NCBI GenBank assembly: GCA_028551475.1
Contig: CM052356.1
Coordinates: 15,341,884-15,405,883 of the forward strand
Length of the DNA stretch: 64,000 bases
Reading direction: 5' to 3'
From: Casuarina equisetifolia
Lineage: Eukaryota > Streptophyta > Magnoliopsida > Fagales > Casuarinaceae
The translations under genes and the position numbers were made by a program. The notes beneath the pieces are model-generated. The model had not been told where the DNA came from. It was given only the letters and a program-made list of their open reading frames with translations, and made no database searches. Of this stretch, positions 35,943 through 64,000 are shown one piece after another. Within the stretch, counting starts at the first letter, position 1; every line of letters begins with the position of its first letter.

Positions 35943-37943
35943 TTACCAAGAACTTAAATCTTTATTACAAGAATGAAGGTCAGAGAATTAGCATGGAGGG
36001 CCAACATGAAACCCTGAAAATCTTATGGAATGACTCATTTCATATGGAGGCGAGAAGAAGTAAATGCAGCTAGGTACCACAACCGTCTCTCTTTATCAGC
36101 AAAAATTCCCACAAACGGGTACAATATAAAAAATAAAAGGACGAAAGTTACAGGCCATGAAAAGATCAGGCCACTACCCAAACAAAAAGCCCACATGCCA
36201 TGTGGTACAAGAATCAGACGAATTGGGAACCTTAGGACTCATAAATCTCAGAGAAGAATGACAGAAAGGCGTCAGAAAATGACGCAGAAGTACATATTGG
36301 TAGCAAGAAACACCACACTCCACCATAATGGCATGCCTGGTCACACGAGGCAGAAAGAAAAGGGAAAATCAGACGTACCTTCTTCTTGGCCATGAGTCAC
36401 ATGAAAGACTGAAAAGCGAGGCAGTGGAAAGCAGGATTGAAAGCAGAAAGCGTGAGAAAAATATGCGGAAGGACGTGAATATATTGTGGTTTGAATAATT
36501 TTCAAGCACCAAAATACCCCTTTGCATGGAGTACGGACGGCGTTCGTTTGGGGGCATTTCTGGAAGAGAAAAAGAAGCCGTCTTGATCTTGTTTTACCCA
36601 CTAAGCAAAAGTCAGGGACGTGTCTCCTCTTGAAACCAACAGAAACTCTCAGGCAAATTAAAAGTGAGGGTTAATAAATTATTTTCATTCTTTTCTTTAT
36701 AATCAGTACTTGAAAAAAAAAAAAAAGAAGCTATTTTCACATACAAAGATGATATATTGATTAACATTATAAGAGATGCAATAAAAATTTCACACAAAAT
36801 TCAATTCATAACCGATAAGATGTCATTTATATGAATGAAACCTGAATTTATTTCAAAAAGACTCACTTATTCATCTAAAACTAATTATTAAGAAGGAAGA
36901 AATTCCATGCATATAAAAGACAACCAACTATAGATACTATCGGTATATAAAGAACAGTGAAATATTCATTTATATCAGTTTTATTATTTAATTTGTGAAG
37001 CTTGTGTAAAATATTAGACTATTCAAATTGTCTCATCTATTATTCCACTTTATTGACTCAAGAAAAGTTTTAGTGTTTCATCATATTCCAAGGTACCCAT
37101 AAAACCCAATTCAAGAGCCCAATTGACATGGCCCATTCTACACCAACCCAAGCCCAAATGCCCATTAGTGATACACCTGAAGAGAAAAGTCTAGCCACAA
37201 TAATTATAATTGATTTCCAATGAGTTTTTGTCATAAACAACTAAAAAAATTTATTACTTTTAACTATCTTAAGAATCTATAAAGCATTTATGATGTAATT
37301 ACTTATTTTTAATTAGTCTCTTGATAATATGAGAAGTTCTCTTATAATTAACTACTTTCTTATATGATGAAGTAGTTCATGAGTTTAAAATTAAGTTAAA
37401 GTTTTAACTTTCTTACAAAGTTTTGTATCTTTTTGGCTTGTTCCAAGAGGTGAGCATTCTTATTCGCTATTTGTTTAAGATTATTTCCAACAGAATGGTG
37501 AGTATTTATTCTTAAATTTTAAGGTTGTGAGTATATGTATCCTTAGTTTTAAAGATTCATTTGATTTTTTACCTTCCTCTTTTTTGTCCCTAATCACCAA
37601 CACAAACTTGAGAGCATTTATGAGGGCATTGGTTACATCCCAATTCACAGCCAATTTTATTGTTAAAAGAATTAAAGCAAATTCAAGCCCCTACCTTCCT
37701 AATGGAACAGAAAAAGACATAACCCGTCACGTACCCGGATAAAGTGCCTTGGTCCATTTGAAAGCGGTATCAGAGCTGGATTTCTCTAATGGCATTTTCT
37801 GCGCAGAAGCTGTAACATTATGCTGCCCCACGAGCCACTCGTTCAGTTACCTACTCTCTTATCCGTCATCTTCTTAACAATAATTAGCTTCAGGTAAACA
37901 GGGCATGGGGTTATAAAAGAAACCTCCAACCTTGAGAAAGAAC
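35943..37943. other. region upstream of the helical-repeat exon, with dispersed repeats
   Basis: Holds repeat copies near 36240-36300 and 36440-36590, then AT-rich sequence up to the SCPL gene. A 5' exon for the helical-repeat gene was not found. Open frames here (36030-36395, 36341-36601, 37527-37742) show no domain. Confidence 0.45.
36440..36590 (+). repeat. dispersed repeat, copy C
   Basis: Contains GCAGAAAGCGTGAGAAAAA, TGCGGAAGGACGTGA and GGAGTACGGACGGCGTTCG. These parallel copies A and B. A shorter related piece (GAAAGGCGTCAGAAAATGACG) lies at about 36267. Confidence 0.55.
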
Positions 37944-40541
37944 ATGCCAAAACCAAAACCAATGGAGATGCTGCGTTCATTTTTCAGCGATTGTTTTTGC
38001 TTCCGCTTGTTGGGTTTTTTTCTTCTTCTTTTACATGTAAGCCTGCAGCTTGCATGGTCTGGCTCTGTGGTTAAGCTTCTTCCTGGCTTCCAGGGACCTC
38101 TTCCGTTTGAGCTTGAAACAGGGTAAGTTTGTTGCGTGCAATATCCGGTGTTGAAGGACGCCATTTTGCAGTAAATCTTCTTCTATTGTTTTGGATCGCA
38201 TTAAACTCCTATGTAAACGATAGGTATGTGGGAGTGGGTGATACTGAGGATGTACAGCTCTTCTACTACTTTGTCAAGTCGGAGAGGAGTCCAAAAGAGG
38301 ACCCTATCCTGCTGTGGCTCACGGGTGGTCCGGGTTGCTCTGTGTGGTCTGCTTTTGCATATGAAATAGGTAAGGCCAGGGAGAAGCCATATAGCTCGTA
38401 ATTTCTAGTTGTTTAGCCATTGTTATTATGGTCATACCTGTTGCTTCTCCATACTAAAGACCATAGGATAGAGCAAAGACAACGGCAATTGATTAGTTTC
38501 TCACCACCAAACAGATTTTCTCTGAAAAGACTAAAGGACACATAATTCGAAATTGGTTGTGGAAAAATAAGCTATTGGTTAAAAAAGAAAAACAAAAATT
38601 CAAGGTAAATGTTAAAGAGTACCTAGGGAATCAAAGAGTTCTTCTTGCAATAAAAGATGATCTCAAACTATATCCTCTAGGATTATGTTGCATAGGCTAG
38701 GGTGCCCTTGAATTTGGAGTGTGTGGCTTTCTAAAGACAAAAAAGATACGGGTGATAGAGTTGATCGGGGCCCTTGAATTAAAAATAAATAAATAAATCA
38801 GTGATATCTCAATCTTGTAGGTCCACTCGGTTTTAAGATGGAGGAGTACAATGGGAGTCTGCCTCAGCTGGTCTTAAATCCAAATTCTTGGACAAAGGTG
38901 AAAATTTCTTGCTGAAATATTTTTTTAAAGAAGTTATTTTTCTCCACCAATTTTGGTTGATACTTTGATGTTCAATTCGGTGGTGATGATTGAATTGTAG
39001 GTATCTAGCATACTTTTGGTGGACTCTCCCGTTGGCACTGGATTTTCCTATGCAAGAAGCTCGGATGCTTCTCTGTCCAGCGACTTCATACAAGTACACC
39101 AGCTCCACCAGTTCCTCGTTAAGGTATGCATACGCACACAAGAAAAATATAGAACAGAAGAAGTAGAAGCAAATATCGAAAAAACAGGAATTCGACCTAC
39201 GTCCAATAGTAATAAGAGTGTTTCAATTTTTACAGTATTTAATTGGCACAGAACTCTTTTCAATTTTTTTTTATCTAGATTTTCCAATTTTCTGATATTA
39301 ATAAAAAATTTGAAAATAAAAGTATGAATCTAAATAAATAAATAAATAAGTAATGTGCTTTAGTAGCATCAACTATGCTTATAAATAACAGTAATGATAC
39401 TGATTCTTTTCACTCATATTAGGGATATCGACAAGTTTTCTTTTTTTCTTTTTATGAAAAGGATATAATATGTGTCTAAAGCCTAGTAATTTGAGTTAAG
39501 TCAGTAACAATCATCTCCATAGAAAACTATGATTGGAAAATAGAAAAATAATAAAACTCATAATCCTAAGAATACACTCAATACTACCTAAAAAGTCATT
39601 ATGATTTTTAATCCTAAAACTATCGGACATTCCAACAGTATTAGAATATCATGATTGCCAATTTTGTGTTATGTTATTGTTATGTTTACTGATATAATTC
39701 CTATAATTAGATTTGCATTGTTGCTGTTTTTATGATTGTGTTGCATATTGCAGTGGCTGATTGATCACCCAGAATTTGTCTCGAATCCCGTCTACGTTGG
39801 TGGAGATTCCTACTCGGGAATTACTGTTCCCATCCTCGTTCAAGAAATCTCAAATGGTATGAGAATAAAGGAAAAACCATGACCAAGGAAATATAGAAAC
39901 AACGTTACTTGTGTTCTACAAAAACTTAAAGAGCAGACATGCGAAGCATTTATTTGACGTACACTACTCCATAATCTTTTACAGTTTACAGCTCCTTTCT
40001 TCTTCATTGTTTCTCCTCTTTTGGTGCATTCTCAGCTTTTCTGGCCTCGCAGGAAATGAAGAAGGTGTCCACTCATTGATAAACCTTCAGGTTTCTGACC
40101 GTTGTTCACTCTACTGTTTTATTCAGCAAAGGGGGGAAAAAAAAACTAGGAAAAAAATAAAGAATTTTCTTCATGAAGTTCCTAATGGTATGAATAAAAC
40201 CCTGGAAATTTATTTGGGAAGCCCACAAGTAATGTGTCAATGATTCCAAAAGAATCTGCGAGCAGTGGTGTTCATTGATGAAAAAGGCTAATGCTTTCAC
40301 TCGACTGTTAACCAAATCCTTGTTGAATTGCTTTCAGGGATACTTATTGGGGAATCCGACTACCGATCCAAATGCAGATAGCAATTCGGTGATTCCCCGA
40401 GCTTATGGACTGGGACTACTTTCTGTTGAACTCTACGAGGTAATTCAATATTTCAAAGCCTAACCATTCCGTAAAATCAAATAAATGAAATTGAAAGCAA
40501 ACAAAGAAGAATAAAACTATCTTTTTAATTTTTATTTACTT

Positions 40542-40572
<31 letters not shown>

Positions 40573-43435
40573 TTTTATGATATCAAAGCTGCTATTTAGG
40601 AGATTTTTCTAGAGAACGAAGTGGCTTGTTTTTTTGTGAATTAGGGTGGGTTTTTGCGAGGTTGGTAATTTCCAGCTTCTTATAATTTTTAACTTCTCAA
40701 ACTTCATAAGCTTTCAATCATTAGTATTAAAAAGTTTAAAATCTAACTCAAAAGTTAACTTATGAGCAAATGAAATATTTTTATCTTTAAACATTACTCA
40801 ATGATTATTTTTATTTTTTCCACATGAACTTTTATCTATTCCTCATATATTTAGTATATCTCACGAGCTCAATATTGAACAAGAGTTATAATAGACTAAT
40901 ATGAGTTCTAATACTGTATTAAAAAAATTTAAAATCTAATTTAATAATTAGTTCAAAGTTAAGATAATATTTTTTAATTTTAAATATTATTTAATGATTA
41001 TTTCTTTTCCATATGACACTTTTACCCTCCTCAATCAAGAACAAGAACAAAGACTGAATCTAATTTGCATGCATTTAACTCATATTAGTCTATTATAAGT
41101 TTTGTTCAATATTGAGCTTGTGAGATATACTGTATTAAAAAAATTTAAAGTCTAATTTAATAATTGGTTTAGAGTTAAGATAATATTTTTTAATTTTAAA
41201 TATTATTTAATGATTATTTCTTTTCCATATGACACTTTTGCCCTCCTCAATCAAGAACAAGAACAAAGACTGAATCTAATTTGCATGCATTTTTGTTCAG
41301 TCATTGGAGAGAAACTGTAGAGGAGAGTATAGAGTTGCCAATACGAGCATTGCAGAATGTTTGAAGGACATTGAGGCTTTCTATGAGGTCGGCAGCCATT
41401 ACGTAGTTGTGAATATGCTGCTGTCTTTGTTTGCTTCACATGTTCATGAAACTAATGCCTGTGTTACAAACCTCATTCTCAGTGCCTTTCAGGAGTTAAT
41501 ACAGCGCAGGTTTTGGAGCCTATATGTAGTTTTGCTTCTCCAAAGCCACGGGCTACTTTTGATCATAGAAGATCTCTTTATGAAAATCTGAAAGTGTTCC
41601 TCGACCCCGACCCATCACTTCCTACATTTGGCTGTCGAGTAATTCCACATTCTCTTTTCACTTTCATCTCCTCGGACAAATGCATCATGACATCCTAAAT
41701 GTTCAAGACGACAGAATAAATATCTTGTATTTTCAATATTTTGGTATATTATTCTTTGTATATGCATAAGTGTTTTCTTGTTTTAACAGTTTGTTGTAAA
41801 GGAAAAATTAAATCTTTTTAAAATAATATTAAAATCTGAATTTTAAATGTAATGCCCATTATTGGTAAACTGAGTCCACTACACTTTGCTGCGTTGTGTC
41901 AGTCTTTATCCATAGGCTATTGCGTTAACATTCTTGGTTCTTGAAACTAGTGCTCCGGCTCTTGATCATATGCATCCAGTTTCTCTTGATAATGGAGCAT
42001 GTTATAAATGATATAAGTAAATATATTAGATGATCAATATCTTAATCTGATTTTTTTTTTTATATGTGAGAATGTCTTATTATTTGTGAACTGAGTCTTC
42101 ATGAAATATATTTCTCAATACTTATGTTGATAGGAAGTGCTAAAAATGGTATGATAAAATTAAAATATTGTCAATATCATAACTCGAAAATTTTCTTATA
42201 TTTAAAGTTTTCTAGTGGTGACCATGAAAAACGACAGACCTAGGTAAATAAATAAGTCCTAGCTTATAAAGCTTTGAATCACATCAGTCCACTAATCCTT
42301 TGACATAGCACTCTAAACACACGCACAAATGAAAAACCACACGTATCATTTAATCTTTCCCTTCTTTTCGCTTGAATGACTGTCACCTGCTCCTGCAGAC
42401 TTATGGACTTTCATTTTTGACCTTTTTTGGCCAGAGTAGAATTATGGGTATCTGCTTTCTCGTTATTGGGCGAACGACGATGATGTCCGCAAAGCTCTTC
42501 ACATACGAAAGGTACTTGAATTTCCCTTAAACAATTGAGTGACTTGCAGAAACAACGAAGAAATAAAACTACTTCTGCAGGGAAGCATAGGACAATGGCA
42601 GCGTTGCAACTACGGAATAAATTTTACAAATAGTATCCAAAGCACTTTGCAGTATCACGTTAACCTCAGCACCAAAGGCTTCCGTTCTTTAATATACAGG
42701 TCAGATAACTATGACATTTCAAGCTTTGAAGGTATTCTAATTGAATTATTTACTGATTAGTGATCAATCATATTGTTACTCATGTAGTCAAAACTAGGGA
42801 TAAAAGTAAAACAATAATTTTATATGAAAAGATAACTTTGACAATTTTATATATATTATGTCATTTTTGAGTCATCATAATAACCAAAGAGATTGTAATT
42901 CCTAAACATATAAAAGCCTCATATAAAAAGTAAATTTTTATTTCTGTATATGACTTGTTAACAATTTTGTCGTTTGGAGAAAAACTAACAAATTTTTTTC
43001 TCAACAGTGGAGATCATGACCTCTTGGTGACATCCTTGGGACTCAAGCTTGGATAAGATCTTTGAACTATTCCATTGTCGATGACTGGAGATCCTGGACC
43101 GTCCAAGGTCAAGTTGCAGGGTAAACTCACTGAACTTTAAATAACTTTTACTCGATTTTGATCATGAAAATATGATATGTATGAAGCAAATACATGACAA
43201 TTCTATCTTTGCTTTGATTAGTTATACAAGGACTTATTCCAACCGGATGACATTTGCGACTGTGAAGGCAAGAAAAACTTCGTTGGAAATATAATTACAG
43301 GAGGAAACAAAGATTTTTTCCTTATGTTTTCTTGTTGGATTATATCTGCAGGGTGGGGGACACACTGCACCTGAGTATAGGCCTGAAGAATGTTTCAATA
43401 TGTTCAAAAGGTGGATATCGCACCAACCTTTGTGA
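37944..43435 (+). CDS. serine carboxypeptidase-like (SCPL clade I), frameshifted, possible pseudogene
   Basis: Fourteen exons: 37944-38122, 38224-38369, 38821-38897, 39001-39123, 39754-39856, 40053-40090, 40338-40439, 41301-41387, 41510-41638, 42440-42511, 42581-42699, 43008-43120, 43222-43267, 43352-43435. A signal-anchor-like segment ([17 protein letters not shown]) is followed by [24 protein letters not shown], the oxyanion region [11 protein letters not shown], catalytic Ser in GGDSYSG, Asp in SGDHDLL and His in GGGHTAPEY. Clade I SCPLs include vacuolar acyltransferases that use glucose esters, besides peptidases; which applies here is unknown. Exon 12 lacks one base after 43040 (TTGGG|ACTCAAGC). 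The native frame then stops at 43054 before the catalytic His. Intron 13 begins with GC (AAG|GCAAGA). Exon 9 is in frame only from acceptor 41509. This is either a young pseudogene or a consensus error. Confidence 0.85.
40440..41300 (+). repeat. SCPL intron 7 with nested direct and inverted repeats
   Basis: Two 166-bp direct repeats (40911-41076, 41127-41292) are almost identical. A 54-bp inverted pair (40854-40907 and 41077-41130, 51 of 54 matching) flanks the first. A third, older copy of the direct unit lies at about 40724-40843. The last copy ends 8 bp before exon 8. An ATTT microsatellite lies at about 40541-40575. Confidence 0.85.
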
Positions 43436-44804
43436 GCACCTTGAGCTGCATGACTCTGAATGCCATTTCACAAAAATAAAAAATAAAAAATAAAAAATAA
43501 AAAAGGAAAGACTGAAGCCGCGAAATCCTTTGATCTGTTAAACCGATCAATATCAGTATATTAAACTCACATGCAACCAGGAAAGAGATGATGCTTTTCA
43601 AGTTGAACAAATCGTTGTGAATTTCTTTTCTCTGTTCCCATGTGGCTATCACTGATCCCTTATTTAGTTGTTGAGTTTTCACTTAAAAAAAAAAAAAAAA
43701 AAAGAAATTCCATCTTAAGCATTAAAAAGAGAAATTAGGATAGCATTCCCTTGTTATGTACATGAAATGTTTGTCTGCTTGACCCATCATAAGAGGAAAT
43801 ATCCAGAAATTAGCAGACAACAGCAGGAACGAGACAGGTAAGGAGACCAGTAAAAGAAGCAAAGATCTGAAGCAAGAAGCAAACCTAAACGTGGAACTTT
43901 GGCTTGAATTTAACCTAATCAATTGAATCTTCACCGATCTCGACAATAGCCTTTTCCATTATCCTGGTGGATGTTCGTTTTAATTTTTGGAATCTGAAAG
44001 ATGTCTCCTATATGGTGATCCTATCTTCATGGGTACAGAACTCCTCTCCTGGCTAATCCTGAGGGAAGAACAAAGAACCCACATTTCTTGCATAAAGTTG
44101 AGCAAAGACGGTTTGCCAATTCCCCCACCTATTTGTAGACAACCCCATGATTTTCTTTAGTTGCCACGAGTTTCTGTAACCTAGGTAGCCGTGGCGAATG
44201 CCCAATTAAGCCAGTAATAGCGAAAGGCTTTCAACTAGTGAAAGTTCTCTGTAATACTAAAATTCTGTAGTAGCACTAAAATGGGAATTTTAAAAGAGCT
44301 AGGCCTCCAAAAACCAAGGAAAAAGACTACAAATTAAAAGCACAGGAACTCAAATCTGGTAATATGGATAACGTAAACTTCGCTGAACAAAAATTTTGAG
44401 CATGAGAAAAGATAAAATGAGGTAAAGAAAGAAAAAGAAAAACTTAACATGAAGAAAGGCGTTTTTTACCAAGATCACCAAACGTAAAACCTAAATCTAT
44501 CATATAATATCGATGTAAAGAGATGGTTAGTTTTTAAAATACCAAAGATCAAAGGGCCATCCTAGTTTGTCATATGGTACAACATATAATTGCATCTTGT
44601 GGACAAGAATGATAAGTAGAGAGAAATGGGGCCATCCTGGACATATGCTGCACATCATCTTGGGACTTCACATTTGCAGTGTCCATAAATACAGGAGAGA
44701 TCATTATGAATGAAGTATGCTTCATGTTTGAGGGATGTACAGAGGCAGGCCAGCGCATTGTAGTAAAGAATTTGACCAAAATTTGGGTAGAAAGGCTCAA
44801 TATC
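43436..44804. other. convergent intergenic region (SCPL / ECA3 3' ends)
   Basis: Both neighbours end here tail to tail. The region is AT-rich with a poly-A tract (about 43684-43702) and an AATAA-type tandem (about 43475-43502). No gene seen. Confidence 0.5.
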
Positions 44805-62035
<17,231 letters not shown>

Positions 62036-64000
62036 CTGGCCAATTAAACAAAGATTTAAATATATCAGATCAAACAAATGTATGTTAACAATTTGAAAGA
62101 AATAGATCAATAAACAGATGAAGGCAGAGCAAAACATAAGTTCATATAGACCACTTCTTAGTTATTTTTATAGACAAACTGCAAAGAAATTAACATGCAT
62201 GTTGTTTTAGTAGGTACATGCCAACATCTTAAAAATATAACCCCGCAAAACATATTTCTAAAAGCTTTGAATTCCAAAACTTCCATAGCTTAGTGTAACC
62301 TGACTATAGTATGTGTAAAGCATGCCAACCAATATCATTTGTGTGAAGCTGACTCATAAAATATAGATAGTAATAAGTGACATTCGAATCAACCTCTTAA
62401 AATTTAGGTCACACAAGCATCAGTTTCCAATATCTTAATGGCATCAGTATATCACTTTGCAGGACCATTCCTTGTAAAAAGTAGATCCTGTCCCACCACA
62501 CCACACCTAATAGCCAACAGCCGGTTGTAGGTGTTAATAGAGAGAAAGGAAGAGAAGGAAAATTCATAATGTCAATCTCTGCCCCTTTTAATCTACCACC
62601 TAATCCTGCATCCAATATCAATCTCCTACACAAAGGGATTATCAAAGCTATGCCTCTTGAACCTAACACTTGTGTTTACTTTTCCCCAACAATACATTAG
62701 TGTATGCCTGTCAATAATTTACACTACACAATTATAGGTAACCTAACACCTAAGATGGTAAAAGAATCGTCATCTGCCCTAGAAGACAGATTTTTTTTTT
62801 GAACACTCACACCAACTCATGCACCCTTAGAGTGTTGAACCTGGAACCAAGAGATAACAGGCAACACCAGCTCACCATCAAGTGAGGCACTTGCTAACCT
62901 AGAAGACAAATATTATGATCTAAACTTGGCATTCAAGTATCCAGTCAAGTACATAATAAACTCAAATCCTAAACATTGGATTGAGTCTACATATACTAAA
63001 GTGAGAGTTCTACCATTGTTAGTATAAAGATACCAAGCTTCATATCAACTCTGTCCAAGTAAGATAAAATCATAAAGTTATGTTTTCACATGTAACAGCC
63101 TGGATCCAAACTTTCCACATTGCAACACAATACCGTTAAAGCCATTGTAAATATATGCATGCATGTCAATGCATAATAACTCCATGCTCGAAAACTTGTG
63201 AGAAATTCACGTGAGACTAAACTCATGAAGAAACAACTATCTCTTGCCCAAAAATAATTTATAATGTTAGTTAATTCAGATACAATGTAAAGCTCACATT
63301 AGGATCCATCTTGCTTGAGATAGAACTTCAAACTAATTAGATTTCCCTAAGTGGCATTAAAAAATTAAAAAAAAATTATCTGACATTCTTCCACTATCAC
63401 ATTCCTATCGTCCCATTAAGAGACATTTTTGGAGAAGAATCAATTGCCCAGACAACTGAAAAAGTCTGAACGTTCTCCCAAAATTGCCCTTGTATTATTA
63501 ATGTCTTTTAACTTTCTATAAACAACAAACTTCAAATGAGGTGAGAAGAGAAGGTGAAGAATGTTAACTTTGACTTTTTTACCAGGAATCATAACATTGT
63601 CGAAAAGATAGAGAGACTAAAAACTAGAGGTACTTATAGACCCAAATTATATATTTACATACCTTTCCCTTGCTCCGAAATTGTCTGTCAACCTTAAAAA
63701 TCCAACTTTTTAAGGGAATATAACTTAATGCGGTCTCTTTCAAATAAAATTTGCAAATTAAAGATTTCCAAAACTAACCTCCTTAACAATGTTTCAGAAC
63801 ATCCCCTACTGAATGGAGGAAAAGTAACATGGAACACAGTACAAAAACAGGTCTTTACAGATAAAAAACAAGAAAAGTCTTATTTTGTAAAATTCCACAG
63901 TTTATTCCAGAATTCTTTCGTAGGATTATAGAAAGACAGTAACCAATAGCATGATGCTATTGTTTAAATACCTATGAGAAATGAAAACAAGTGTCCTGAG
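62036..64000 (-). other. ECA3 intron running off the right edge
   Basis: The exon at 62035 starts in mid-codon within the TGES motif, so an upstream exon must exist. I looked for the preceding coding block and did not find it before 64000. The intron is therefore at least 1.9 kb, or the missing exon is too diverged to see. Confidence 0.65.

Overview
This is nuclear DNA from a flowering plant. It is AT-rich and has long GT-AG introns. It carries plant-type genes, Copia and Gypsy retrotransposons, and a decayed piece of chloroplast DNA. I cannot name the species.

Layout. (1) 1269-3391, minus strand: an intact two-exon LCAT/PSAT-type acyltransferase or phospholipase (LCAT1-like). (2) 4125-9508: a complete but decayed Copia element with 208-bp LTRs, an initiator-Met primer site, a polypurine tract and a 5-bp target duplication. 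(3) About 10000-13470: a Ty3/Gypsy relic. (4) 15921-16385: a single-exon plant protein of unknown role. (5) 17490-22974, plus strand: a 13-exon high-molecular-weight FKBP (FKBP62/65, ROF type) with three FKBP domains and a TPR domain. (6) 23322-about 23570, minus strand: an unrecognised coding-like 3' end. (7) 25219-26087: an inverted repeat whose loop is a plastid fragment holding rrn5 and trnR-ACG copies. (8) 27922-33010: a second decayed Copia element with LTRs and target duplication. (9) 34901-35933, minus strand: a long helical-repeat coding exon with no visible 5' partner, lying between copies of a dispersed repeat. (10) 37944-43435, plus strand: a 14-exon serine carboxypeptidase-like gene with a frameshift. 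(11) 44805-62035 and beyond the right edge, minus strand: an ECA3-type P2A Ca/Mn-ATPase. I traced 25 exons; one has a single-base deletion.

The genes are independent housekeeping or metabolic loci, not a functional cluster. They cover lipid turnover, HSP90-associated folding, acyltransfer or peptidase chemistry, and endomembrane Ca/Mn transport. The most unusual structures are the plastid fragment enclosed by an inverted repeat, the frameshifts in two otherwise well-kept genes, and a direct-plus-inverted repeat that ends 8 bases before an SCPL splice acceptor. I found no CRISPR array, operon or other prokaryotic system.
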